Part shown: positions 60,401 to 64,000 of the stretch, piece by piece
Layout of the letters: every line of letters begins with the position of its first letter
How positions within the stretch are numbered: the stretch's first letter is position 1
Assembly: GCF_032362555.1 (NCBI RefSeq)
Contig: NC_083513.1
Coordinates: 9,672,001-9,736,000 of the forward strand
Source of the DNA: Amyelois transitella
Lineage: Eukaryota; Arthropoda; Insecta; Lepidoptera; Pyralidae
Direction of reading: 5' to 3'
Length of the DNA stretch: 64,000 nt
Notes under the pieces: model-generated
What the model was told of the DNA's origin: nothing
The model's input: only the letters and a program-made list of their open reading frames with translations
Databases searched by the model: none
Translations under genes and position numbers: made by a program

Positions 60401-63400
60401 GATGGATACTAACAAAAATACTAAGTACAAAATTTTGTAAGGTGGTAGGTATATTCAAAAATACCGTAATTGTATTTTTGTCTCTTTGTTGTGGTAGAGA
60501 TATAATAACATTAACTGTCTTTCTCTCATTCAAAATAACGTATTTCAACGATCTGTTTTTCAACGATTTATATTTTTAATAGATACATTAGTACCGCCAC
60601 CTTCAAATAAGACTTATATTAATTGGTTTATTGGTTTTTATTTTGCACAGAAATTAGGTGCATGCTTGTAGTTTCATGTCTTGCTTGATTCAAATATTAA
60701 TCATACAAGAAAATGGAAATTAAGGCTAGGTATACTTGTCTTCTATACAAAGAGAAAGCGCAGAACAGATCAGTCTAATTTGCCACCATTGTAACATCTA
60801 CTGACAATGCTCAATAGTGTCATTACATTATTTGCCGTAATTACCAAGCAAGAAGTGTGACACACTTATAATTATTCTGACATTTTTCTACGCTTCCACA
60901 TTGTAACGCTTGTGTCTAGACTATAGGGGTAAAGGTGTAATTATTATCGTTGCAGAAAACCCGAAGAGGATAACCCTAAGAACATAACAGTACAGTTGTA
61001 CAAATACGGGAATAACTCTAGAAAGAGCCAAGTGTTCGAATCCACTCGTTACAGTTTGGATAGAGACGATGTCGACTCAACTGACAAAATAAAAAAGTCA
61101 CACAGCTATGCGTAAGTGCCGATAGATAACTCGATAATTCATCACTCGATAGTAAAACATTGTCTATAACGTCCTCACGCGGCAATCGTCTTTCATCTCA
61201 TCTTGTTGAATACGAGCTAATTTCTGTATGTAATATAGGCTCATCAATTCATTACCTTTAAATATTTTCTTATTAATTATAATGGACTATTGCTTTATGT
61301 ATGAACTTTAAAAAAATCATCTTTCATCGAGGTAATTAATTGGATGTTCGGTGTCTTTTAAAATATTTTTACTTGGCTCGTGTTTTGAATGAGAAGAAAT
61401 AAATTTGTCATATCTTATAGTAACACTAAAATGTTGAGATATATTGGCTGAAATTTTAGAAACACTTGGTTCGTCTTGTCATTGTTGTTGTCCACAAAAA
61501 ATATAAGATCAAGATTCAAGTTTTAGTAGCTGGTTCATATTAATCCTTAAACCACTAAATTGAAAAATTTATTAATCTACAATTCATTTTCTATACAAAA
61601 TTTTAATCCTTCCAGTAAAATAATCCCATTCATCAAGATATGTGGCAAATCATTAGTTTCTAGTTAGAATCTCATCATGGTTGCATGTTTTATTCTTACT
61701 AGTTCATTGGTCATTGCATGCGCTTATTAGTATTATTTGATATTGTGTTATAATTTGGTGCTTTATTAAATTAACTTCAACTTGTCCAGTTGAACTTTCT
61801 ACAATGTTGTGGGCTGCACTATTTTATAGCAGTATTCCAGTCAAAGCTATATTATTCTTTCCATTGAGGGTATTGTCACCATTCTCCTGGCGTAAGTCCT
61901 AGTTACTTCTTCAACTCTTTGGGTCTTTTGGGGTTGGGTCTTCTTGGGACTATGATCCTGGAGTAGTCTGAAAACTGTAGACGTCGCAGACCAGACAAAG
62001 TAGAAAGATAAAATGTAGGAAAACGGACCCCTGGACCCGAAACACAATGGTAGAGGATGCAATTGGAAACTGGATGAACGGGATTTGAACATGTCAATGT
62101 ATAATTTTTTCTTTAAGAAAGACATTGTGAGATTTTCGGTATATTATCGTGGTTTTGAATGATAACAGATGGGAGATCGAAGGCAAGAGTACCTCGCCCA
62201 AAGGCGGTTGCATCGGCGGCCGACGCGAGGAGGGTTGGAAAGAGGTCGTGCGCAAGTCCAGCGTGCAGGCCGTCTCTACCGTCGAACCTGGGTAAGTTAA
62301 TTTGACGAAACTTTGTCATGAAATGTTACGTCAATCATTTCACTAATATTTTCAATGTTATATTCAAGTTGGATTAAAGGTATACTTGTCATTGTTATAT
62401 TGTTATTGTTCGGCCTTTTCAAAAAGGTCTTTTTATCTGATTTATTGAACACCACAATGTCTTCCTAAAATTCCAAAACAGCAGTAAATTTTTTAGATTT
62501 TAATATTTCGATCATTTCCGTACTAAAAGCTATATTTCTTTTTTAATCATGGTACCTTTTTTTTGCATAATCACAAATATCATAGTAGTAAAAATATTGT
62601 CGTGAGCTTGAATTCCATCGCCCATATACCTAACTGTTTGGCATGCCGTTCATGTACGGGCAGACTCGAGGTGTCTCACACACAAAAACAATGTACACGT
62701 AAATAACCAACAAATTGTGTTTATCTATAGCTGTAAGAAAGTGTCGGTTGCTTCGCACGCCATCTCGCGCGTTATCGGCCGCGCCGGCACCAACATCAAC
62801 GCGATCCGCGCCGCGACCGGCGCCCACATCGAGGTGGACAAGCAGAGCAAGGGACAAGGCGAGAGGATCATCACCATCAAGTGAGATTTGTTTAATTTAC
62901 ATACATACATATGGTCACGTCTATATCCCCTGCGGGGCAGACAGAGCCAACAGTATTGAAAAGACTGAATGGCCACATTCAGCTATTTGGCTTAATGCTA
63001 GAATTGAGATTCAAATAGTGACAGATTGCTAGCCCATCGCCCAAAAAAGAATCCCAAGTTTGTAAGCCTATCCCTTAGTCGTCTTTACGACATCCATGGG
63101 AAAGAGATGGAGTGGTCTTATTCTTTTTTTTATTGTGCCGTAAACCACACGGCACACTACAAAAACGTTTAATTTACAGATGCATTTTCTGTTATTATTC
63201 TTTGGAGCTCATTCTAGAGATTCTAATAACAGAACAACTGTTTACCAATATGCAATATGCGAAGTATCGTAGAGTTTTCAACTAGCATGCAAACGAAATT
63301 TTTACCATTATTGAAACTAATTTACACGCTCACTTCCATCAGGGGATCAGCGGAGGCGACAAAGCAAGCGGGCGCTCTTATCGCCGCCATGATCCGTGAT

Positions 63401-63505
63401 CCGGAAGCGGATATCGCTTCGTTGTTACCTCGAGCGCCGCCCGCCAAGCCGCCGCCGGTCCCGCCGCCGATACAAGCCAAGCCGGCCAAGCATACCCCCG
63501 CCAAG
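20746..63505 (+). CDS. mask: mask / ANKHD1: multiple ankyrin repeats, single KH domain (5' and central part; continues past window)
   Basis: At least 36 exons spread over 43 kb; summed length 5970 nt (1990 codons) with every phase closing and no in-frame stop. The product is a giant cytoplasmic scaffold that in flies and humans acts in receptor tyrosine kinase signalling, as a Yorkie/YAP cofactor and in RNA binding. Domain order: acidic leader, 15 ankyrin repeats, a long low-complexity linker, 10 ankyrin repeats, a Lys/Glu-rich coiled-coil-like basic segment, then one KH domain. That matches ANKHD1/mask exactly, including the 15+10 repeat split. The last exon seen ends AK|GTAGAT at 63505 in a Pro/Lys-rich segment just after the KH domain, so the C-terminal half is outside. 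One additional 60-nt exon with a GC donor (47918-47977) would fit in phase. Introns carry most of the mobile DNA of the window. Block-by-block coordinates are given in the following entries. Confidence 0.95.
22537..22625 (+). repeat. SINE fragment (tRNA-like head)
   Basis: CAGGTTCAACCTGGGC resembles a B-box region and is followed by an AAAAATGAACTTTTTGCAGATTGGCCTAGA tail-type segment common in moth SINEs. It is short and degraded. Confidence 0.4.
23928..23992 (+). repeat. LINE family R2 fragment, diverged
   Basis: GCGAAAGAAGTATGCAGGGATCG followed by a decayed version of the TGGAAAG...CCTAC segment of the LINE 3' end. Confidence 0.45.
24666..24762. repeat. Perfect 24-bp inverted repeat (hairpin)
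   Basis: 24666-24689 is the exact reverse complement of 24739-24762 (core CCCTTACTTAGAAGAAATTC), with a 49-base AT-rich loop. It is non-coding. Confidence 0.75.
25083..25268 (+). mobile_element. SINE family R1, old copy
   Basis: Recognisable CCACTCCATCTCTTTCCCATGG block, middle block degraded, ending ATAAAGACGTGATAATGTATGTATG. More diverged than the copies in esc and in the mask introns near exons 28 and 35. Confidence 0.6.
25333..26280. mobile_element. Foldback element with ~300-bp inverted arms and 8-bp target duplication
   Basis: Flanked by GAAATAAG at 25325-25332 and 26281-26288. Left arm about 25333-25640 is the near-exact reverse complement of right arm about 25974-26280, beginning ATGTGTGTCAGAATGGCGGG. 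Within each arm GTACACCC/GGTACAC motifs recur, and the right arm holds a perfect palindrome centred on GACGTC (about 26107-26140, CGCGGTCCTGACGTCAGGAC). The 330-bp centre contains a piece familiar from other moth repeats (CTGTCTGTC run, CGGAACCCTTCGTGCGCGAG, CACTTGGCCGG). An 8-bp duplication suits hAT- or P-type transposases, but no transposase is encoded. Confidence 0.8.
26499..26583 (+). mobile_element. SINE family R1, 3' tail fragment
   Basis: ATCATTAAGCCAAACAGCTGAACGTGG through ATAGACGTGATTATATGTATG. It lacks the head and part of the middle, preceded by an A/T-rich run (26443-26495). Confidence 0.5.
26873..26898 (+). repeat. LINE family R2, minimal 3' end
   Basis: Only CTCCGGGAAAGAGGCGTGAT plus a few T are left: the extreme 3' end of R2, consistent with severe 5' truncation. 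Confidence 0.5.
27377..27600 (-). mobile_element. Lepidoptera-type interspersed repeat, antisense
   Basis: Reads on the minus strand as the class at 63826 (TCCCGGGATAAA-type and GCGTGAAGATA-type blocks; GCGAAGGTAAATTTATTTGTTTGT end). Degraded. Confidence 0.45.
28441..28656. mobile_element. 216-bp MITE with TA target duplication
   Basis: Terminal inverted repeat GGGTTGCC ... GGCAACCC flanked by TA on both sides (28439-28440 and 28657-28658). The interior has GTCCGGCTTTTTGGTTGCC and a CCAATCCGGCAACC end. TA duplication fits Tc1/mariner-mobilised MITEs. Non-coding. Confidence 0.5.
30622..30736 (-). mobile_element. LINE family R2, diverged 5'-truncated copy
   Basis: Antisense of the LINE 3' end: AACTCACGCCTGG, GCAGAGACTAC, CTTGCCACGATCCCTGCGCA, TTTCGCTTCATCCGCATTCA, CTCTTCAAGCAAGCTCGTCGG. 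Confidence 0.6.
31024..31152. mobile_element. Possible small MITE
   Basis: Imperfect inverted ends (TTCACATTGAGACGACGAGAGG against the complement of CGTCTCGCCTCAGTGAGAAC). No confirmed target duplication. Confidence 0.35.
34517..43557 (+). CDS. mask: mask exons 4-10: first ankyrin block (15 repeats)
   Basis: Exons 34517-34775, 34907-35128, 35607-35864, 41209-41362, 41645-41855, 42388-42601 and 43332-43557. Fifteen consecutive ~33-residue ankyrin repeats can be counted, from SLAEACSDGDVGTVRKLL in exon 4 to TTLIEAAKGGHTAVVQLLL in exon 10, with the TPLM/LLLxxGAD signature throughout. Family-specific phrases include STHS-like INTHSNEFKESALTLACYKG, TDEMHTALMEASMDGHVEVA and DETQETALTLACCGGF. Ankyrin stacks bind protein partners. 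Intron 6 (5.3 kb) contains the DIRS element and a SINE; intron 5 begins with a LINE fragment. Exon 10 ends phase 1 at CCGAGAG|GTTAGT. Confidence 0.95.
34861..34880. repeat. (TG)n microsatellite
   Basis: Ten TG units in mask intron 4, close to the exon 5 acceptor. Confidence 0.75.
35142..35208 (-). mobile_element. LINE family R2 3' end inserted at the exon 5 splice donor
   Basis: 67 bp of R2 tail (antisense) flanked by GTCTCTTAT (35133-35141 and 35209-35217). The duplicated site overlaps the last bases of the donor GTAAGT at 35129-35134, so the insertion lies within about a dozen bases of the exon end. Confidence 0.75.
35987..36176 (+). repeat. DIRS left inverted terminal repeat
   Basis: About 190 bp (CACTTTGTTCGAAGATATAG ... 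TTTAGCTCATTCTTT) complementary to 40644-40831, with a T run at 36090-36109 matched by an A run near 40708-40725. The outer 14 bases (ATTATTATTTCGT) are unique to the left end. Confidence 0.85.
36231..37448 (+). CDS. DIRS gag-like protein (two exons)
   Basis: Exon 36231-36363 starts ATG CCG AAG CGT and ends ATGTCGG|GTAAGC; exon 36565-37448 follows a TTTTTAG acceptor and ends TAG. Phase 1 joins cleanly for 338 residues. The N-terminus is basic with an acidic DSSDDD patch. The centre has the DIRS Gag pattern (RWAPLLRKGLVEKEQKDKLL, CKLFRAPLLNPEINAAVSEF, then RARD...LGIGLTAINRAM). The C-terminus is Ser/Arg/Gly-rich, as expected for nucleic acid binding. The intron (36364-36564) carries three copies of a 20-mer. 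Without splicing the first frame would stop shortly after the donor. Confidence 0.75.
36405..36505 (+). repeat. Three spaced copies of a 20-mer in the gag intron
   Basis: GAGTTAACCGTGAGTTAACC at 36405-36424, 36446-36465 and 36486-36505, identical each time and spaced 40-41 bp. Each unit is itself two GAGTTAACC halves separated by GT. Everything between the copies is unrelated. Confidence 0.85.
37286..39328 (+). CDS. DIRS reverse transcriptase-RNase H (plus MT-like C-terminal domain)
   Basis: Open in the -1 frame relative to gag from 37286 to the TAA at 39326-39328, with no good ATG near the overlap, so it is probably translated by frameshift. RT: the palm motif YLDD lies near 38050; upstream are FLVPKPNGSSRFILNLKPFN, TIDLKESYLLVPIH and YGLSVAPRTF, the order of RT blocks 2-4. 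RNase H: IFSDASRQGWGAF, LELKAAFLAL, RCDNVTAISYINRMGG and KDNIEADQESR supply the D-E-D-D residues. The C-terminal third (DIDLFASRANAKC, then YAFPPFSLIP and WPSQPWFPFL) is the segment that follows RNase H in DIRS elements and includes the methyltransferase-like region. Confidence 0.88.
   Translation: MSGKLERPLSLGGKQGGARYFQEESLYDEIHVCTEQLQPIQDLEQASSCKPSDIEVHSGRLQFFYNCWCNITQNKHVLNWIRYGFKIPFCKKVKMMTGRQPKWLPQERIEMSKSIKKLLDLGAISVCEPSQNQFISNIFLVPKPNGSSRFILNLKPFNKFVEKLHFKMEDYRTAALLISQNCFMATIDLKESYLLVPIHHSHKKYLRFQFEENSQLITYEFNAMPYGLSVAPRTFTKIMKVVVGYLRYRGFKSVAYLDDIFCLGVSREECQQNVLETCRLLECLGFVINYEKSNLQPVTKCKYLGFVFDSVEMSISLPLEKQNYIFTLLQKYLLLPRSTIQEFAHLIGVLTAACPAICYSWMYTKSLEREKHIALHKHNNNYKAKFTPSEKILPDLLWWSHNIFTSKNQLEKPTFLLEIFSDASRQGWGAFCNNTRTGGKWKSDEILFHINYLELKAAFLALKTFARDLYNCAILLRCDNVTAISYINRMGGVQFPHLNEISKEIWQWCENRKIWLYASYINTKDNIEADQESRNKNVDTELEISNTTFRNISDIFGTPDIDLFASRANAKCQMYASWKQDPDSLAVDAFTFTWQPYYFYAFPPFSLIPKCLNKIKADKAEGILVFPYWPSQPWFPFLKDMCISSILYFKADDHLVNFIYRKRQQFKLTLGVAKLSGKLC
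39244..40281 (+). CDS. DIRS tyrosine recombinase (YR)
   Basis: Open in the -1 frame relative to the RT frame from 39244 to TAA at 40279-40281. The recognisable protein begins near GCSEALREALLRKG. Catalytic tetrad of the lambda-integrase-type tyrosine recombinases: Arg in CTAHRIQTLSL, HxxR in HSTRHASTSAA, Trp in RTAGWTSASS and the nucleophile Tyr in TFAKFYDRP. It replaces the DDE integrase of other retrotransposons and joins a circular DNA copy to the genome without making a target duplication. It has no separate promoter; it overlaps the RT frame by 82 nt. Confidence 0.88.
   Translation, partial: SSRKFHLQETTTIQTYPGCSEALREALLRKGTPDEALDIMLSSLAQNTLQQYGCTFKLWWSYCNDLNLNPYDTPSESVILSFLTKVYNQGAAYGSLNSHRSALSLLLNCDLGNYNLISRFFKGVYKLRPTVPKYIGTWDPQSVLNHIALWKPHNEISLEKLSKKLAILLAICTAHRIQTLSLIKIHNIKICSDNITIIISDIIKTSGPGRSQPLLILPFFHDNKDICPATAIKDYISRTEQLRNDSVKNLLLTFKPPHKPATSQTIARWIKQVLAESGVDVSMFSAHSTRHASTSAAKRAGVSLDVIRRTAGWTSASSTFAKFYDRPLIDSNNFAQSVCFPGPLS
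40441..40588. repeat. DIRS internal complementary region (ICR)
   Basis: Its left 80 bases are the reverse complement of the left end (35973-36052). The rest is the reverse complement of the right end (40811-40880), the two pieces meeting at ATAATACATGATC. The region therefore spells the circle junction of the element's two termini. ICRs of this kind are the hallmark of DIRS1 replication models. Confidence 0.88.
40644..40831 (-). repeat. DIRS right inverted terminal repeat
   Basis: Reverse complement of 35987-36176 with few differences. Beyond it lies a right-end-specific stretch of about 50 bases (40832-40880) that contains its own small palindrome (GAACTTCACTTGTAAGTTC). Confidence 0.85.
40898..41149 (-). 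mobile_element. SINE family R1, full-length, with target-site duplication
   Basis: Flanked by ATAATGTGAACA (40886-40897 and 41150-41161). It lies between the DIRS right end and the exon 7 acceptor. Confidence 0.82.
42618..42803 (+). mobile_element. SINE family R1, two partial tail copies in tandem
   Basis: The segment CTCAACTCGATTCTGTCATGAAGCTGAA ... GTTGGCTCTG...GGGATATAGACGTGA is followed at once by a second copy of CTTAACTCGATTGCGTCATAAAGCTGAACAG ... GTTGGCTCTGTCTACCC. Both lack the head. Confidence 0.5.
42988..43036 (+). repeat. LINE family R2 tail, diverged
   Basis: CAAGTGGAAAGATAGTACCTAC ... GGGAAACAGACGTAACCATGTG resembles the last 50 bases of R2. Confidence 0.35.
43077..43317 (+). 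mobile_element. SINE family R1, old full-length copy next to the exon 10 acceptor
   Basis: GCCGTCTGGTTCGCGGTACT to ATCATTATATGTATGTG. It ends only about 14 bases before the exon 10 acceptor AG (43330-43331), so it supplies part of the branch-point region. Confidence 0.6.
44191..53577 (+). CDS. mask: mask exons 11-22: low-complexity linker between the ankyrin blocks
   Basis: Exons 44191-44382, 44781-44900, 45549-45682, 46570-46680, 47548-47632, 48923-49014, 49401-49529, 50284-50382, 51191-51331, 52686-52859, 53153-53289 and 53397-53577. Ala/Gly/Pro-rich segments (exons 11-13, 22) alternate with conserved-looking stretches: LTLPPGFTWKDVNKKKK (14), KTRKCSKVGCKFLLMEAL (17), a Gln/Leu-rich helix HLLQELEQQQLLAAQQHQ (18), EREVPSLVALPPNELRSLV-type segment (19) and ILSASCGEDTSPEGEE (20). 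This linker is poorly conserved in the family, so the exons rest on splice sites, phase closure and codon composition rather than homology. Exon 21 has a tandem CAGCAG acceptor. Exons 11-13 are very GC-rich against AT-rich introns. Confidence 0.8.
47918..47977 (+). CDS. mask: Candidate extra mask exon with a GC splice donor
   Basis: Between exons 15 and 16: a GTAAAG acceptor, then 60 nt with codon use like neighbouring exons (GPPTLASSALHALDLQFCAQ), then CAAG|GCAAGT, the consensus form of a GC-AG intron donor. It enters and leaves in phase 1, so including it adds 20 residues without changing the frame. It has no match I can recall and may be a cassette exon or constitutive. Confidence 0.55.
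48228..48389 (+). mobile_element. SINE family R1 with internal deletion
   Basis: Head GTGCCGTGTGATTCCCGGCA, then ATGGATGTCGTAAAAAG joined directly to GAACAGCTGAACGTGGCC and a tail ending AATTATATGTATGT. Confidence 0.65.
49530..51190. other. mask introns 17 and 18 (exon 18 at 50284-50382)
   Basis: Apart from exon 18 nothing supportable is seen: AT-rich DNA with short random frames. Confidence 0.5.
51961..52072. mobile_element. Small inverted-repeat MITE (sister of 9542-9656)
   Basis: ACGCCATTTTATCGCG at the left is complementary to the CACACGATAAAAATGGCGT segment at the right, and the AGCGATAGTTTTTC core matches the copy at 9542-9656. In mask intron 19. Confidence 0.55.
53885..53907. repeat. 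(TA)n microsatellite
   Basis: About eleven TA units directly upstream of the mask exon 23 acceptor. Confidence 0.75.
53931..57903 (+). CDS. mask: mask exons 23-28: second ankyrin block (10 repeats)
   Basis: Exons 53931-54152, 55647-55919, 56273-56441, 56843-57080, 57420-57552 and 57803-57903. Ten ankyrin repeats run from DTALTLACAGGHDELAELLL (exon 23) to KVSCLMAAFRKGHTKVVKWM (exons 27-28). Highly conserved family phrases include HRDKKGFTPLILAATAGH, RTKDTPLSLACSGGR, NVSDYTPLSLAASGGYVNII, EINSRTGSKLGISPLMLAAM, QIETNRNTALTLACFQG and APPVPSSRDTALTIAADKGH. Repeat 4 has HHQ where the consensus has a Gly-containing loop. Exon 28 ends GACAAG|GTAAGA, and that donor is duplicated by a SINE insertion. 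Count and order match repeats 16-25 of ANKHD1. Confidence 0.96.
54475..54690. repeat. Two tandem ~118-bp units with ATGGCGG motifs
   Basis: Units begin at 54475 and 54593: CAAGATGGC(C/G)GCC, then CAAAATGGCGGATAA, then a shared GGTATCAAATGAAAGG block. AAGATGGCGGC is the consensus binding core of YY1/Pho-type zinc-finger proteins; four such cores lie within about 150 bp. In mask intron 23. It may equally be a decayed transposon or satellite monomer. Confidence 0.6.
54774..55310. mobile_element. TTAA-flanked foldback MITE
   Basis: TTAA at 54770-54773 and 55311-55314. Arms of about 115 bp (TATAAATGTACTAAAAACC ... GTCAATTGTCTACAA) are near-perfect inverted copies of each other; the 300-bp middle is unrelated. 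TTAA duplication is the piggyBac-superfamily signature, although the tip sequence is not a typical piggyBac tip. Non-coding. Confidence 0.7.
57913..58166 (-). mobile_element. SINE family R1, full-length, inserted at the mask exon 28 donor
   Basis: Target duplication ACAAGGTAAGAATA occurs at 57899-57912 and 58183-58196 and contains the last exon 28 bases plus the complete 5' splice site. Another 16 bases (58167-58182), partly similar to the flank, separate the SINE head from the right copy. Confidence 0.82.
58368..61111 (+). CDS. mask: mask exons 29-33: charged coiled-coil-like and Pro/Lys-rich region
   Basis: Exons 58368-58584, 58819-58959, 59326-59460, 59579-59709 and 60956-61111. Exon 29 continues the conserved sequence after the ankyrin block (YICTISDKELLEKCQECV, then ATILLEELDAERCREESRRQ) and ends in a run of Lys/Arg. 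Exons 30-32 are Glu/Lys/Pro-rich (DDEPQIKEEGDSGIDANS; a stretch of eight Pro in exon 31). Exon 33 is more ordered (NITVQLYKYGNNSRKSQVFE). Predicted role: flexible or coiled linker between the ankyrin stack and KH domain, possibly carrying nuclear localisation signals. Phases close throughout; exon 33 is the least certain because conservation is weak. Confidence 0.88.
59710..60955. other. mask intron 32
   Basis: No gene seen. Holds the second copy of the dispersed repeat noted at 840-1020. Confidence 0.5.
60060..60330. repeat. Dispersed repeat, copy 2 (pairs with 840-1020)
   Basis: ACAACATTGGTCGACGTC, TTAAAACTAAGTTTACTGCC and TTCCAAAACGTCAAG blocks match the copy near 909-985. GGAACATTTCAATATGG also recurs. 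Confidence 0.5.
61885..62080 (+). repeat. Repeat family R3 fragment in mask intron 33
   Basis: AAAACGGACCCCTGGACCCG and GGTAGAGGATGCAATTGGAA align with the R3 blocks at 1435-1512 and 4620-4715. Confidence 0.4.
62169..63505 (+). CDS. mask: mask exons 34-36: KH domain and flanks
   Basis: Exons 62169-62291, 62731-62880 and 63343-63505. Exon 34 has the conserved REEGWKEVVRKS lead-in. Exons 35-36 encode the type I KH domain: VSVASHAISRVIGRAGTNIN gives helix 1, the GxxG loop (GRAG) and helix 2, followed by ATGAHIEVDKQ and GERIITIKGSAEATKQAGAL. The GxxG loop that contacts single-stranded RNA or DNA is intact. Exon 36 then turns Pro/Lys-rich and ends with a GTAGAT donor; downstream exons are outside the window. 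A SINE sits in intron 35, nine bases beyond the exon 35 donor. Confidence 0.95.
62902..63156 (-). mobile_element. SINE family R1, full-length, with target-site duplication
   Basis: Flanked by GTTTAATTTACA (62890-62901 and 63167-63178), starting nine bases after the exon 35 donor (62881). Confidence 0.8.
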
Positions 63506-63589
63506 GTAGATAGATATATTATTGTTTACAGACGCTACACAAATATCCGTGATTCGATCATTGTTACCTCGAATAATAAACTTGGGATT

Positions 63590-63785
63590 CCTCTTGCAGG
63601 CGATGGGCTAGCAAGCTGTCATTATTTGTGACACAAAGACTGAAAGGTCAGGTTCAGCTGTGTGGCTTTATCATGGAATTGAGATTGAAATAGTAACAGG
63701 TTGCTAGCCCATCGAGTTCAAGAGGAAACGCAAGTTTATAAGCCTATCTTTTAATCGCGTTTTACAACATCCACGGGAAAGATAT
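63590..63785. mobile_element. Rearranged SINE R1 fragments, inverted
   Basis: GGCGATGGGCTAGCAAGCTGTC (plus sense) is followed within 110 bp by its complement ACAGGTTGCTAGCCCATCG and the rest of a minus-sense R1 body. The two pieces form an inverted repeat. Confidence 0.5.
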
Positions 63786-63825
63786 TTAGCATATATGGCA
63801 CCGACTATTGATTATTTATTAATAA

Positions 63826-64000
63826 ATCTAAGTAGCTGTGCCCGCACTTCGTCCGCATGGAAACCCTATCATTCCCGCGGGAACTCCGGGATAAAAAGAA
63901 GTCTTCAGCTACATACATACCAAATTTAATCGTAATCGGTTCAGTAGATTTTGCGTAAAGGGTCACAAACATCCTTACTGACGTACTCACAAACTTTTGC
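63826..64000 (+). mobile_element. Lepidoptera-type interspersed repeat, cut by the window edge
   Basis: AGCTGTGCCCGCACTTCGTCCGC, GGAACTCCGGGATAAAAAG, CCAAATTTAATCGTAATCGG, TTCAGTAGATTTTGCGT and CTCACAAACTTTTGC, the block order of a repeat found in very many moth genomes. Confidence 0.65.

Noticed and set aside
20746..63505. Two separate ankyrin genes instead of one mask gene
   Set aside because: Exons 11-22 join both ankyrin blocks in continuous phase without a stop, polyadenylation signal or new start, and the 15+10 repeat order with a KH domain is that of ANKHD1/mask.

Overview
This window is eukaryotic nuclear DNA, almost certainly from a moth or butterfly (Lepidoptera). The genes are split into many short exons with GT-AG introns. 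Introns and spacers are AT-rich, coding exons are GC-rich, and repeats typical of Lepidoptera are scattered throughout. There is no operon structure, Shine-Dalgarno pattern or CRISPR array. Species cannot be fixed from the sequence alone.

Layout. (1) 149-658 (+): the last two exons of a chymotrypsin-like serine protease whose 5' part lies outside the window. (2) 1874-6488 (+): a complete seven-exon gene for the Polycomb protein Extra sex combs/EED, a WD40 subunit of PRC2 (411 codons deduced). (3) 6489-13031: intergenic and 3'-UTR-type AT-rich DNA with LINE and MITE fragments. (4) 13032-18530 (-): a nine-exon SLC35F3/F4-like multi-pass transporter (499 residues deduced). (5) 20746-63505 (+), running off the right edge: mask/ANKHD1, at least 36 exons and 1990 codons, with 15 + 10 ankyrin repeats and a KH domain. 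All splice phases in the three models close without a frameshift. mask and the transporter are divergent, with start codons 2.2 kb apart. The three genes share no obvious pathway; EED acts on chromatin, while mask is a cytoplasmic scaffold/RNA-binding cofactor.

Mobile DNA fills the introns. The main element is a nearly complete DIRS1-like tyrosine-recombinase retrotransposon (35973-40880) between mask exons 6 and 7. It has long inverted terminal repeats, an internal complementary region that spells the junction of its own two ends, a spliced gag gene, an RT-RNase H frame and a tyrosine recombinase frame. Each frame is offset -1 from the previous one, with a candidate slippery heptamer in each overlap. 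A 5'-truncated LINE family and an approximately 250-bp SINE family share the same 3' tail and (ATGT)n terminus, and several copies have clean target-site duplications. One SINE duplicated the 5' splice site of mask exon 28. Two foldback elements (25333-26280 with 8-bp duplications; 54774-55310 flanked by TTAA), several MITEs, a tRNA-derived SINE and a tandem repeat rich in ATGGCGG motifs complete the picture.

Exon boundaries were read by hand from splice consensus, phase continuity and remembered homology. No alignment, RNA-seq or database search was run.
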